A DNA stretch of 64,000 nt from Doryteuthis pealeii. Lineage: Eukaryota > Mollusca > Cephalopoda > Myopsida > Loliginidae. The stretch covers positions 68,475,178 through 68,539,177 of the forward strand of contig CM042148.1 in assembly GCA_023376005.1 (NCBI GenBank), in the 5' to 3' direction. Made by a program: the position numbers and the translations under genes. The notes beneath the pieces were generated by a model. That model did not search any database. It saw only the letters and a list, made by a program, of their open reading frames with translations, and had not been told where the DNA came from. Positions 1 through 10,050 of this stretch are shown here, in pieces (position 1 is the first letter of the stretch; every line of letters begins with the position of its first letter).

Positions 1-106
1 TAGATCTAAGGATGGATGTTAATGTTCAAGATGTAGCCAACTCCTTTGATTTATTCACAATTAGCAATTATCAATTCAATGATGTAGGATTGGAATTAAC
101 TTTCTG

Positions 107-109
<3 letters not shown>

Positions 110-143
<34 letters not shown>
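110..143. repeat. (GT)n microsatellite
   Basis: A run of about 16 GT units ends in GTATAAG. The flanking DNA (1-283) is AT-rich and shows no coding signal. Confidence 0.95.
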
Positions 144-145
<2 letters not shown>

Positions 146-283
146 AGTTAGGGTAGTGAAGACAAAGTTAATCACACTTGGTAGTAGTCAGTTTTTCTCT
201 GATGTAATTTTTTAAAACAGGCTAGGCATGAAACTGAAAGTTACTTAGCGTCATCGACTTTGCTATTCTAACTTAGATATACA

Positions 284-674
284 CTAGAAGCGGCTACCCA
301 GCGCCGCCTGGGCAGAGGGGGTGGGTAAAAAGGTAGTCCCGTAGATCCATTATTGTTGAATCGTGATTTTGATCCTCACAGGATGCCCCATTAAAATCCC
401 TATGTAAAAAAGACGTTACATTGATCCAGACAATTTGAAAAGAAAAATTAATGTCTCCTATCTAAAATACTAAATGCAAAAAAAATCCATGCCGTTATCA
501 TTTAAATTTTATTTTTCTAATTACCAAATATAAATCAAATCTTCATTATTTTTGCTCAAAAACCAAGCCCTGGTGATATTTAATGTCTATATATATCTAC
601 TTTGTCGTTAATTATTTTATTTCCAAAGTTTCCTCAAAACATACAGATTCACACAACTGCCCTTTATATATGTA
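284..674 (-). mobile_element. Helitron-like 3' end, unit 1
   Basis: Read on the minus strand the unit ends in a GC-rich hairpin (294-315, arms like CTACCCAG/CTGGGCAG), then about 7 nt, then CTAG followed by T. A 3' hairpin a few bases before CTRR and insertion next to T are known Helitron hallmarks. No Rep/helicase frame is visible, so this is a non-autonomous copy. The 5' TC end was not identified. Positions 538-674 recur at about 1060-1175, so this is the first of two head-to-tail units. Confidence 0.55.
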
Positions 675-1180
675 CTAAAAGTGGCTACCCAGCGTTGCCT
701 GGGTAGAGGGGGTATTTTTAAAGGTTAGTCTCGCAGATCCATTATTACTTATCGTGAGTGAATCCTTGCTGATTGCCCCATAAAAATTCCAGCGGAAATA
801 TATAACAATATAGTAAGAAATTTCCATTCAATGATTTACAATAAAAAAAAGGTATAAATGATGCAATTAATTCAATCAATCAATATTATATTTCAAAAAA
901 AAAAAAAAAAAAAAAAAAAAAAACAAAAAAAAGAAGATAAACAAAATAAAATGCAAATGACTTTCCCTTCTGTTACTTTTCAAATTTTAAATTTTTAAAT
1001 ATCTTCCCAAATATGAATTTATTTTTTAGATATCTTCATGAATTTAAATCAAATCTTCATTATTTTTGCTCAAAAACGCAGCCCTGGTGACATTTAATGT
1101 GTATGTATATTTTCTTTGTCATTAATTGTTTTATTTTTTAAGTTTCCTCCGGACATACAGATACACACAACTGCCCATTA
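675..1180 (-). mobile_element. Helitron-like 3' end, unit 2
   Basis: This second unit of the 284-674 family has a perfect 8-bp hairpin, CTACCCAG and CTGGGTAG around the loop CGTTGC (684-705). The terminal bases on the minus strand read TTAG rather than CTAG, so the end has decayed. A poly-A tract (895-923) lies inside the unit. Having two consecutive 3' ends in the same orientation is the odd feature. Confidence 0.5.
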
Positions 1181-1332
1181 CATTAGGACATACATACACA
1201 CAACTGCCCTTTATATATGTATAGATAGATTACATTTGGACATACATACACACAACTACCCTTTATATATGTACAGGTAGATTACATTTGGACATACATG
1301 CACACAACTGCCCTTTATATATGTATAGAATA
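1151..1332. repeat. short minisatellite, ~55-65 bp unit
   Basis: About four units share GGACATACA, CACACAACTGCCC and TTTATATATGTA. The same words occur at 636-674 inside Helitron-like unit 1, so this array appears to be an expanded internal segment of that element. Confidence 0.75.
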
Positions 1333-2589
1333 GATGCTCTATCAATCAATTTGAGCACTCTTTACATAAGAATATCTGCTGTTGTGGTTGTTAATTTCTA
1401 ACACATACCACACAATTGTTTGATTGATTGATTTCAATGGCATGTCAATCCGTCTATGGGTATTTTATTTAGATAATAACCCAGGGAAAATCAGATGTTA
1501 ATAATAAAAGTAAAGCAGATCTCTGTAAGGAGACAATACATAATCATCTCCCTTGAAGAATGGGGTTTGACTATTAGGTAGCCCATCGACTACTACATGA
1601 AATCTCACAAGCAAGCGTATGGCAGCAAAAGAAAAATGGACGAGAAAATTGGATTAATTTCATTTATTCAAAAGATAAACAAAAGCTGAAATTGTTGAGA
1701 TGATAATTCTTTCTTTGCTTAGTGAAATGAAGGCAGGTGTGGGGTTGAAAGTCTTTTTCTTTGTCGGCTGATTCGGACGTGGGTTGAAAGTCTGTTCTGG
1801 CTGACGACTTAGTTCTGTGTGATGTGGGGTGTGGTGTAGGTTGGAGGTATGGTGGTCCTTGAGCTTGGCCTGGTAGGTGCGACACTTTGAGCCAACGCCA
1901 AAAGTCAATTGCCCTATCAACTTTAAGTGAGCTGTTTTTATAGTTATCAATCGGCTTGAGATTCGCTTTGAAAGGTTTTGGTAGGAAAATTTACGATTGT
2001 TGAACAAACATTAAATAGGGCATACTTTTAATTGTTTATAAAATTTGTTTTTCATCCGGAAGCCTGTGTGGAGCCTATGCATGGAACACTTGTTTTGTTC
2101 ATTTCATTTAGAACTACTGTTGGGTCAACATCCGTTTGATATTACATTCTTAGTAGCTTAGGTTCTGTTTTGAAATGTTTTTTGTTTTTTCTTTCAATTT
2201 GTTTTGTTAGTGAGTGGATGTATTGGGTTAGTAAAATTTGTGAATCAAGAGAGATATCTATTTCTGTTATAACATACATGACAATTTAAAAAAGAATTAC
2301 TTTCTTTATTTCTGTTCTTTAAACAGTTAATATATTTTTTCTCTGTTCACCATTGAAATATAAACTTGAGATTGCTATGACCATTTTTAATGCCATCTAG
2401 TAAACCTTTTACCGTTTTTGTAACCCTTTCATATACTGCTTGTTCATAGATAAATATGTACACACTTTATCTATTGGGATATATTTGTGTATTCTTGTTA
2501 ATACATCTTGCATGTTTATTATGTATGTATTAAATGTTTCTATATATATATAAATGAGATTATCTTGTCTTTCCTTTCGTTTATTCAGT
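1333..2589. other. AT-rich stretch without a recognisable gene
   Basis: Open frames on the minus strand (1664-2007) are short, low in complexity and match no family I know. A GCTCTATC...TTGAGCACT motif lies at 1334-1356, and the dispersed GGCATRTCAA motif lies at 1436-1470. Nothing else is seen. Confidence 0.6.
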
Positions 2590-2882
2590 GTTAGAGTATG
2601 ATGGATAAGCTAATGATAATATTGAACCTTAGTGAGTTGTGAGATGAACAAGACATGCTGGACACTGCCGGAGAAGCAAGGATGAACTCATAAGGGATGT
2701 TCTCCTGTGGAAACCAACACATGGGCATGTCAGTGTGGGCTATCCAGCAAAGACTACAATCTGTTCTGCACAGATACTGGATGCTGTGCAGAGGACCTCC
2801 CATGAGGACAAAGAATGATAAGGACAGTTGGTGAGAGTTTGTCTTCGATATCCGTGCTACTAGTGTGGCATGATGATGATCA
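2590..2882 (+). pseudogene. RTE-like LINE reverse transcriptase 3' tail fragment
   Basis: This is a broken C-terminal end of a LINE ORF2. Across frames one can read pieces resembling GHAGHC, KDELI, DVLLW, THGH and a DTGC-EDLP block, with several frameshifts and stops. The same blocks recur on the minus strand at 3.8, 24.2, 29.6, 55.4 and 56.7 kb. It ends in a TGATGATGAT tract (2869-2878). RTE-type LINEs commonly end in short tandem repeats, which supports that class, but I could not run a search. Confidence 0.65.
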
Positions 2883-2896
2883 TTGGAACTAATAAC

Positions 2897-3140
2897 ATGG
2901 GCCTTTCAGGGCCTGTGTCTATTAATGAAATTAACGGCGTTGATCCCAGGGGGCCATCCCCCAGGCAACACCTTCTCCCTTGATTTAAAGCAGCAGGGCT
3001 AGCTTTATTGCCCAGTTCCTGAGACGCCCCCCTTGAGGGTGAATACCGATGGGATCAACGCATTTTTTGCATCCGCCACCCATGAGCTTCGGTTCGTGGG
3101 TGGTCCCACATTAATAGGGCCTTGTGCCTAACCTGTACAC
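2897..3140. other. GC-rich module, unclassified
   Basis: This GC-rich island in AT-rich DNA contains GGGGGCCATCCCCC and a CCACCCATGAGC...GTGGGTGG hairpin (3077-3105). Words near its two ends are similar (GGGCCT, TATTAATG at about 2899-2928 and ATTAATAGGGCC at 3111-3122). It may be a small mobile element or a retroelement segment. I do not recognise it. Confidence 0.35.
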
Positions 3141-3309
3141 GTGGGGTACGTGGTAAATACAACAGCATTGTAACAAAAAATATAATTTCCTAAATATGTA
3201 AGAATAGGAAGAATAGGTTTCAGAATTTAGGATAACCCTTTTCCACACTTTGCGCTTGATTTCCGGCTTTTGTGAGAATAACCCTTTTTTGTTTTCAAAA
3301 GAAGTCTCT

Positions 3310-3767
3310 ATCAAATTTGAGGCATGCATAAGCCAGAAATAAGGGCATCTCTAATAGCTTCCTCTTTGTAAACTTGAGTGGTAACATCTTTGAATTTACA
3401 GTCCTTCACCGGAGCATGCAATGCTTGAAGATATTGATCCAAGGTTATGCTGGCTTGTTGAGTTCTGGTTGCATATTGTACATGCCTGGCGTATATCTCC
3501 TTTCTTTCTTTTTTCTGGGATGAAAGCTCTCTTTAGAATGTTAATAGCTTCTTCAAAGTCTGAACATTCACTGAACAGTTTGTATACACCCGACGACATG
3601 TAAAATTTATAAGAATATCTAACTCCTCTCTTTCGATATGCTTGAGGAAGTTTTAAAATGTTTGCTACCAATGATTCCATATTTTCTCTGGCCTGGGGGG
3701 TCTTAATATCTAGATCCAGAATTTTATATGAACCAACAGATGGTTGATATACCGTAAAACAAAACAA
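3310..3767 (-). pseudogene. Ty3/gypsy-type gag fragment, frameshifted
   Basis: The longest frame (123 codons, minus strand) contains YKLFSECSDFEEAINILK, a capsid-like stretch typical of Ty3-type retrotransposon Gag. Downstream, in other frames, short conserved blocks follow in the expected order: an EIYARH block (about 3495), TLDQYLQAL (about 3430), a KDC block (about 3400) and AIRDALISGL (about 3330). This order is how Gag of these elements reads. At least two frameshifts and a stop separate them, and no zinc knuckle or pol follows. The 5' side is cut off by a LINE tail at 3784. It is a dead remnant. Assignment to Ty3/gypsy rests on recognising the motif order and not on a search. Confidence 0.65.
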
Positions 3768-3783
3768 ACTAACTAATTTTTTC

Positions 3784-4140
3784 TATAAACATCATCATCA
3801 GCATCATCATCATCATCATCAGGTCACGCTCTGGGGCAAGGATTCCCATGACTCTCCCTTCCAAGAGCTCCTGTCAGTCAATGTTCCTGGTAGGTCCTTT
3901 GTGCGACATCCAGAATTTGCACAGAGTTGATTAATGTACGTCCTTGCAGGTCATCCCACATTGGTGCGTCCATATGCAGGTGTCCATAGTAGAATGTCAC
4001 TTATGAGTTCGTTCTTGCTCCTTCAGCAGAGTCTGGCATATCTTGTTCACCTCATCTGGATGGTTTGTGTGATAGTGGGCAAGTGACCATACAGCTGTTT
4101 CTTTGTGGGATACTACTTCCAGGATTTATTCAATATCTTT
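3784..4140 (-). pseudogene. RTE-like LINE 3' fragment with (GAT)n tail
   Basis: On the minus strand this carries the same C-terminal LINE blocks as 24155-24425 and 56690-57075 (for example the GATGGTTTGTGTGATAG word at 4058-4074) and ends in a (GAT)n tail, seen as CATCATCAT at 3789-3820. It is truncated at its 5' side near 4140. The reading frame is broken. Confidence 0.65.
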
Positions 4141-4910
4141 TGAATTATGTTCTATAGGGCCAGTCGAGTTGTAGTAGTAGTCGTCAGTAGTAGTAATAGT
4201 CGTTAGTTCAGAAACAACATATGCAAGTCGTATAGTTACAAAAAGGTTGTTTATTCCTTTCTAGGCTTGTGGGTCCTTTTTCAGAGAGAAGGAGAGAGAC
4301 AGAGAGGGTAAGGTCAATTATTCTATCCTAAATCATGTTCGGTACTACTATGCGCAACACATTATGGGGGGAATCGGGAAGCCCAGTCTGCCTCTTACGA
4401 AGGCCCAGCCGAAAAAATGCCCGATTTTTCTCTTCTTCTGTTTCTCGTCCCGGGTTGGGAGGGTCACCCACTTCCTCTTCCGGTCAAAACTTCCGTTTTT
4501 ATTTTTAAATCTAGTTCCAAGGTCATTCGTCGGTCAATTGCTGGCACCCCTGTTGAGTGTTTATCCTTCTAAACTATTTACCTTTATTCTTATTTCTTTT
4601 TCTTCTCTTTCTCCAGAAATGTGAATTCTTTTCAATCCCCAAATTCCCTGTAGACCATAATAATTATGCTACAAATTATTCGATCTGTTTCAGTGGAAAT
4701 ACTTCCATAATTTAAGATGAACAGATCTTTATATTGCCAAAAACCCAATGATTGTTCAATCTATGGAATTGACTCCAATTGGAACGTTTCTTTCTAATCT
4801 CCTAGAAGCATTTGAAGAAAAGAAAACCTTTTTTTTTATTGTGTCAACAAACCTGTAAATTGTCGATTGTAAGTATTTTCTAAGAAACTGACTGTTGGAT
4901 TATTTGGTGG
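4141..4910. other. unassigned stretch with a small GC-richer island
   Basis: 4360-4520 is GC-richer than its surroundings and has an 86-codon plus-strand frame (4364-4624) that starts MGGIGKP. The frame is hydrophobic and pyrimidine-driven and resembles no known protein. I do not call it a gene. The rest is AT-rich with no features. Confidence 0.5.
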
Positions 4911-5550
4911 ATATAAGCCATGCTACAATACACCACTTAAATTCATAGACTAAGCGAGGTTATGTGGTTTAAACCTCAGCCAATCAACAGCCCGAATGCA
5001 TGGCTGGTTGACTACTTAATCACTGATACTGAGATACTTCCATTTCCAATCATTGATGAAGGACTTGTAAGGCTGTTTTTTTTTTTTTTTTTTTTGAGTA
5101 GTCCATAACATGCAGGACTCTACTTTGGCCCTTATTTTTGTTTTTTCCCTTTTTATCAATGGATTCTTCGTAAGTTTTATTTAATTTACGTATAGGGTTT
5201 TGTTTTCAATTGCAAAAAACGTATATTTTATTTTATTTTTTTTCTTTCTTTTATCAAAACGCTATTTTTTTCAATGGACATCGGAAAAAAAGAAAAAGAA
5301 AAAAGGCAGTGAAAACAGCCATTAAAATGAAAACGGCCATTAAAAAGAAAAAGGCCGTGAAAACGGCCATTAAAAACAAAAAGGCAGCGAAAACGGCCAT
5401 TAAAAACAAAAAGGTCATTAAAAAGAAATTGGGCAAGCGAAAAGAATGAGTAGCACCAAGGAATAACCAAAGGATTCTTTACACAAAGGATCTCTGCTGG
5501 ACAGGCGCTCTTGCTTGAAGCGTAAAGGATGGCTACTAAAATTGTAACAT
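4911..5550 (+). repeat. interspersed repeat family Y, copy 1 (interrupted)
   Basis: 4911-5070 (CACCACTTAAATTCATAGAC, CCTCAGCCAATCAACAGCC) and 5448-5550 (CACCAAGGAATAACCAAAGG, TCTTGCTTGAAGCGTAAAG) match 60526-60860, where the two halves are only about 60 bp apart. In this copy 5076-5445 is extra: a poly-T run followed by a lysine-codon minisatellite. The family is not one I can name. Confidence 0.7.
5285..5445. repeat. Lys-rich-coding minisatellite (~30 bp unit)
   Basis: Units of the type AAACGGCCATTAAAAACAAA are repeated about five times. The plus frame 5210-5449 reads as KTAIKNKKA repeats and the minus frame as phenylalanine-rich repeats. Both frames follow from the repeat being a multiple of three; I see no sign of a gene. 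It lies inside the insertion that splits repeat Y. Confidence 0.75.
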
Positions 5551-6090
5551 GTTTTGTATTTGTGAGTTTACATCTTTGTTATCAAGTATTGATCAAGTAT
5601 TTTCATTTGGTAAAGGTTCATCTATATTAACCTATTGTTCATGCATTTTTCAACACTTACAATAATTTTTTTTTAAATTATGAAAAAATATTAATTCTTA
5701 ATTTGATCACATACACATAATCAAATTAAAATTTGATAGCGAAATCTTTATTTTTCAGATAAATACTTTTTAATTTTAAACTATTATTGTTATTGTTGTT
5801 TAAACATGTCTTTTGTTTTAAGTTTTATTTTAAAAAATAACAATATTAGTTTATCTTTAGTGCAAAATTAATTTTTTTCACATATGCTAACAACAACATG
5901 AAAAAACTTATTTTTTTATTAAAATCAAAAACTATTTTAGTATAAAAATGTGTATTTTGTTTGTATCAGCTGCTGATTTTGTTTACTAACAACCGGTGAA
6001 AAGCAAAATTCAGTTCCTTACAAAACTGATATGGGCTGGGGTGCCTATTGGTGACTTGGTCCGAATTTTCTTTAATGTTTCCTACTAGAA
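5551..6090. other. AT-rich stretch, nothing recognised
   Basis: The sequence is more than 70% A+T by eye, with scattered poly-T and poly-A runs. There is no coherent frame, RNA-like fold or repeat match inside the window. Confidence 0.6.
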
Positions 6091-6094
6091 AACT

Positions 6095-6720
6095 TACAGA
6101 TTTCCAAATGATGGATAATCTGTCTATGCCAGCCAATGTCTTCCCTATGTATGCATTAACTCGATTCGTTTTAATGCACTTAATTCTTGGAACTGTTCAG
6201 TCGGTATTGTTTGATGAAGAAAAGGAGGAAAAGGTGAAGCTTGTTTCGGTAAATTATTTTGTCCTTAAAAAACTTTTGAAAAAGCATTTTATTGCCTCTT
6301 ATAAACAACAGATTTGCATTTAGATTCTCACACGGCTAATTTGTCTCATGATATATATCTATATGTTTGTGTTGTCTGGTGTGTCTTGTATCGTTTCCTG
6401 TGAGCGTCCAAGGGTGGTCATGTCCATGGGCTTAGCTTCTCGTTATTAGGCATGGCCTCCCTTCAATAGTAGTTTAACAAAAATAAAGTTTTTCTTTTAT
6501 TTATTCTTTATAACTTGTACCTACTATTGATAAATAAATTTCTTCTTCTTCTTCTTCTTCTTCTTCTTCTTCTTCTTCTTCTTCTTCTTCTTCTTCTTCT
6601 TCTTCTTCTTCTTCTAACATTGCTTTTTTTGGATGAGATTTTATTACCTAGGTATGTAAACTAGTCTACCAATTTTAGAGACTTACCATTGAGTGTAGAG
6701 ATGTCTCCCTCTTACTTATT
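6095..6720 (-). pseudogene. RTE-like LINE fragment, split by a (CTT)n tract
   Basis: 6100-6160 (GATAATCTGTCTATGCCAGC) and 6617-6660 (GATGAGATTTTATTACCTAG) match successive parts of the LINE copy at 56520-56640 on the minus strand. The coding region is the YLG-type block of the reverse transcriptase C-terminus. Between them lie about 380 bp of AT-rich DNA and the (CTT)n run, so the copy has been broken by insertion and expansion. Confidence 0.55.
6540..6614. repeat. (CTT)n trinucleotide tract
   Basis: About 25 uninterrupted CTT units lie inside the broken LINE at 6095-6720. Confidence 0.95.
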
Positions 6721-7467
6721 CTAATATTCTAAAAATATCCTTTTTTTTTATTTCTTCAGTATTAAAACCAATAGACAAAAATATGTCAAATTTAAAAAAA
6801 AAATGATGTGACATATGTCAGTGTTAAAGTTGTCTCTGTTTTCAATCCAATATGGCTGCTTCCTTCTTGGCCACCTGGTGACATACTCGAACCACGCAAA
6901 TTCCAATATGGCCGCTACCTGTGCTAGAAATAGGTATTTTTTCACTGAAATCACTCTAGCTGCTGACAATTAACACTTAGTATACAATCAGATGTATTTG
7001 TTTATAAAGTTAGTAGAAACTAAATGCTTTTAGTGCCATCAAATAACAAAAACAGAATAACCTTTTGGGTCAGCAGCAAGAATAAGGATTGCTGAAACAG
7101 AAATCCAGGTTTAATAAACAAATATCTTTTGCAGATCTTTCAGACAATCTGGAGACAAGACCATTAACACAAAACAACGTGGGTGTAGTAGATATCTCTG
7201 CTGAGAAACAAAAGAAAAAAAAAAACAAAAAAACAAAAAACAAAAGAAAAGAAAAACAACAAAAAATTGTGGTAGACATATTTTTAGGTTGTTTATTTGT
7301 TTTATTTTTAGTTTTTTTTGTTTTGTTTTTTTTTTTTGTCTTTTTTTTAACATTACCGTCAAATAATTTTACTCTCTTTTGAAATTGTCATACTAAGCCA
7401 AATTCAATCTCCAAGATTCTCCAAGGAACAATTGTAATAATTTCCTGTTGGTTTTTGTTTCTGTGTT

Positions 7468-7893
7468 TAATGGCATATCAACATTTGCAGGTTATTTAAT
7501 GCCAAAGCCATGCTTGTATAAAAACAATAGTGGTGTAGGATTTAATGTTATTATTATTGAAGCCTACAAATACACGCATGGTTTTTATTCAACGAACTCT
7601 AACCTACTAAACATTGCTCAAAATACCTATACAAGGGGACATAAATTAAAACTCCTTAAAAAATCTTGTAAAGCAAACGCAAGACAAAATTATTTTAGCC
7701 ACAGAGTGGTGAATACATGGAATAAACTACCTTCATCAGTAGTGAATGACCCTTTAAACTCCTTCAAGGCAAAGTTGGATAATCTGTGGAATGATATTAA
7801 ATATTCTGTGGATTTAAAATGAATATTTATAAGGAACAGCTGACAGGTCTCAGACCTAATATACTAGCTGAAAAAGATATTATTATTATTATA
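7468..7893 (+). pseudogene. CR1-like LINE ORF2 C-terminus and 3' end
   Basis: The plus frame from about 7555 to 7822 contains TRGHKLKLLKK, FSHRVVNTWNKLPSSVV and FKAKLDNLWND. This is the usual C-terminal pattern of CR1/Jockey-group LINE proteins (R-G-x-LKL, then RVVxxWNxLP, then FKxxLD). The stop is at 7820-7822. About 60 bp later the element ends in (ATT)n (7880-7893), a typical short-repeat 3' tail. The catalytic reverse transcriptase domain is absent, so this is a 5'-truncated copy. The first 50 bp (7468-7520) contain the dispersed GGCATATCAAC...TTATTTAATGCC motif and are probably not part of the LINE. Confidence 0.75.
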
Positions 7894-7922
7894 TTTGGTT
7901 GGAAGGCTAGATGGCCTTCCAA

Positions 7923-8386
7923 TGTGGGTACATAAAAGTACCAGAAATATTCCGACAAAGGAGTTGTGAAGTGTAACAAACAGACTTTAATACATGAGCA
8001 CGTAGAGAAACATTTATACAGGAATACGTATACAAATGACAAAGTAGATACATAAGTAACACATATAAGAATAGAAAGTATACAAAGGTGTATAAGTAAG
8101 ATACATAAATGTATTACAAAGAAAGTAGGACATAGGCTTTCGTCCTGTAGAAGTGGTACAGAGTACATGAAGTAAAGTTACTTACTTAGGATGAAGTAAA
8201 GTTACTTACACATGAAAGGTATAGACGTATATGTCTAACCCATGTATGCTGGTTGATGTCCCAGAGACAAGAGGGGATTCAAACTTGGTGCTTCCCTAAT
8301 TAAATAGTCAGGGCTCCTAGCGGTCAAAATCTGAAAACAAGGGAAGATAACCCTTCCAGACCAAACAGGGACAGACAATTGCTACT
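7923..8386 (-). mobile_element. LTR-like repeat C, minus copy
   Basis: On the minus strand this matches 15722-16148 over its length, including TTGTCTGNCCCTGTTTGG near the start, CATGGGTTAGACAT in the middle, AAAGTCTGTTTGTTACAC late and TACCCACA at the end. The order and several words parallel LTR B (55907-56327), which supports a solo-LTR interpretation. I find no convincing target duplication and no gag/pol next to it. Confidence 0.55.
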
Positions 8387-8392
8387 GTGGTA

Positions 8393-8450
8393 TTAAAGTA
8401 AAGTAGGTGGGGTGGACTATTGTCAGCAACAACCGGACAGTGAGGAGGTC
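8393..8450 (-). repeat. SINE A tail fragment
   Basis: AAAGTAGGTGGGGTGGAC and the following CTATTGTCAGC...AACAGTGAGG match the 3' tail of SINE A on the minus strand, as at 22011-22070. The tRNA-like head is missing. Confidence 0.5.
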
Positions 8451-8454
8451 TACT

Positions 8455-8690
8455 TGAAACCATATAACTGTGTAAACGTATGCAAATTCTCTCGAGATCG
8501 GGCGTGCATATAAGCATACGGCAACGGCTAGAGGGAGCGTCACACGATTACGTACGACGACTACGAACAGCTAGCAGTAGTATTTTGGCTCTTGCGACGG
8601 GTGGACGAGGCATTTCGAGATAGAGTTTGATTGTTGGTGAGCTGAGTGCAGTACAGTTGGGAGAACGTTATTACTATTGTTAGATAAGAA
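8455..8690. other. CpG-rich island with octamer and TATA-like words
   Basis: This 230-bp stretch is rich in CG dinucleotides, unlike its neighbours. ATGCAAAT (8478-8485) lies about 22 bp before GCATATAAG (8507-8515), a promoter-like order. It could be the U3/R part of an unrecognised LTR, a host promoter, or chance. No transcript frame follows. Confidence 0.25.
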
Positions 8691-8794
8691 TACTTAAAGC
8701 CACCTTATAATTATGTGCAAATTATTTGTATAAAGAATAATTACTTAACCTCTAAGCATAAAATAACCCTAATTCCTAATGGTGCGAACACAAT

Positions 8795-8945
8795 CCCCAT
8801 GGCAAAGTTGATAAAGCACTTGACTGTCACATTATAGTAAGTAGGTTTGTATTCTAGGTGCGCAATTGCATTCACTTTTGAGCTAATACCATTGGGAAAG
8901 GTATGAACCCCCTCATCCCTCCAGATATGGGTTGAATAGTACCAC
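8795..8945 (+). repeat. SINE B, degenerate 5' part
   Basis: The run GCTAATACCATTGGGAAAGG, ATGAACCC and CCTCCAGATATGGG matches the post-tRNA region of SINE B (10051-10338). The tRNA-like head is badly eroded. Confidence 0.55.
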
Positions 8946-9057
8946 TACTGTAATAAAAAAAAATGACTTCAGGATAGAATAACTCATAGTTTCCAGTATA
9001 ATTTTCATTTTTCAGACTGTTGTCCTTATCTTTATTGTGGTATGTAAAGTCACAACA

Positions 9058-9089
9058 TTTCAGCCACTGTATCCTCCAACCTTCCTCAG
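9058..9089 (-). other. hammerhead-like CUGAGGA...GAAA motif, decayed
   Basis: On the minus strand CTGAGGA (9089-9083) is followed by about 21 nt and GAAA (9061-9058). The flanks match 38799-38830. Stem II pairing is poor here and no cleavage triplet is evident. I read it as a relic. Confidence 0.35.
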
Positions 9090-9184
9090 GTGTTTCCTGT
9101 GTATCCAAGTATATCCATATTCATATTGAATAGTTTGGCTGTTGTTCAAATGATTTCCCAGATTTCCCTGATAGGTACATCATA

Positions 9185-9655
9185 CTTCCCAATAATCCTA
9201 TCACTGATAAAATAAATAGAAACCTAAAAAAGATAGGTATTAAAACAGTTACTCACTCCACAAAAGCAATCAAAAACATTTTACAGAATAAAAATAATCA
9301 TAAACACACACATTCTGAAGCTGGAGTCTACACAATAGATTGCTTAAAATTGTAACAAAAAATATGTAGGAGATACTTCTAGATCTTTATCTAAACGGGT
9401 ATCTGAACATAGATATCATATTAAACGAGATTTTCTAAACAACGCCCTAGCTAAACATATTTTAGACAATAACCATACCATTGATTTTAAAGGTGCCAAA
9501 ATATTAACTCACATACACAATAGAACACTACGTACAATTATGGAATCTTGCGTTATTCTCACACATCAAACCGTCCCCCAAAGACAAGGCTTTTTTAATA
9601 TATCCCCTTATTTGGCGACACTTGTACTCAGAAATCATAAAATCCCCTTCACATA
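9185..9655 (+). pseudogene. Penelope-like element GIY-YIG endonuclease remnant
   Basis: Penelope-like retroelements encode a reverse transcriptase followed by a GIY-YIG endonuclease. Here the first piece (about 9185-9344) ends in EAGVYTIDC, where GVY is the GIY motif. After a +1 frameshift the second piece (9351-9655) reads CNKKYVGDTSRSL (YVG as the YIG motif), then KRVSEHRYHIK, with the conserved R and EH residues, then NALAKHILDNNHTIDF, and runs to a stop at 9653-9655. The spacing and residues fit the Penelope endonuclease well. The frameshift falls between the two catalytic motifs, so it is inactive. No reverse transcriptase is visible upstream, so the copy is 5'-truncated. About 170 bp downstream is a long palindrome with a hammerhead-like core, as expected for such an element. 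Confidence 0.8.
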
Positions 9656-9827
9656 ACCATTTCCGACATATACTTCCTAACACATTTATATATATATACA
9701 TATACTCATCTATACACATCTATACTTATAAACATGCACATCTATACGCATATATACATATAAACATACACATCTATACACTTCTATAGATATACATACA
9801 TACATATGTACAGAAAGTAAATAACAA

Positions 9828-9942
9828 CACAAACAATTGATTCAATTAATATTTCGTCTCTGTCAGTTCAGAAACTTCTTCAGATTCTGAAGAAGTTTCT
9901 GAACTGACAGAGACGAAATATTAATTGAATCGATTGTTTGTG
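9828..9942. repeat. near-perfect 115-bp palindrome with hammerhead-like arms
   Basis: Two 57-nt arms (9828-9884 and 9886-9942) are reverse complements with a single mismatch and a single central base. Each arm read outward has CTGAAGA, an extra A, a 7-bp hairpin (GTTTCTG/CAGAGAC, one G-T pair) and GAAA. Stem III and a NUH cleavage site are not convincing. It lies just downstream of the Penelope endonuclease remnant. Confidence 0.9.
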
Positions 9943-10050
9943 ATGTCATTCACATTCTCTACATATTGTTGCACATTTTGTCAGATTTTTCTGAATGTGT
10001 TATTTTCTTCACATATGTAAATACATATATATGCATATACACACATATAT

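Noticed and set aside
3396..3767. Intact retroviral or host gag-derived gene
   Set aside because: The recognisable blocks lie in different frames with stops between, and neither pol nor LTR accompanies them.
7448..7822. Complete 124-codon host gene
   Set aside because: The C-terminal two thirds are a LINE C-terminus and the start lies in a dispersed motif.
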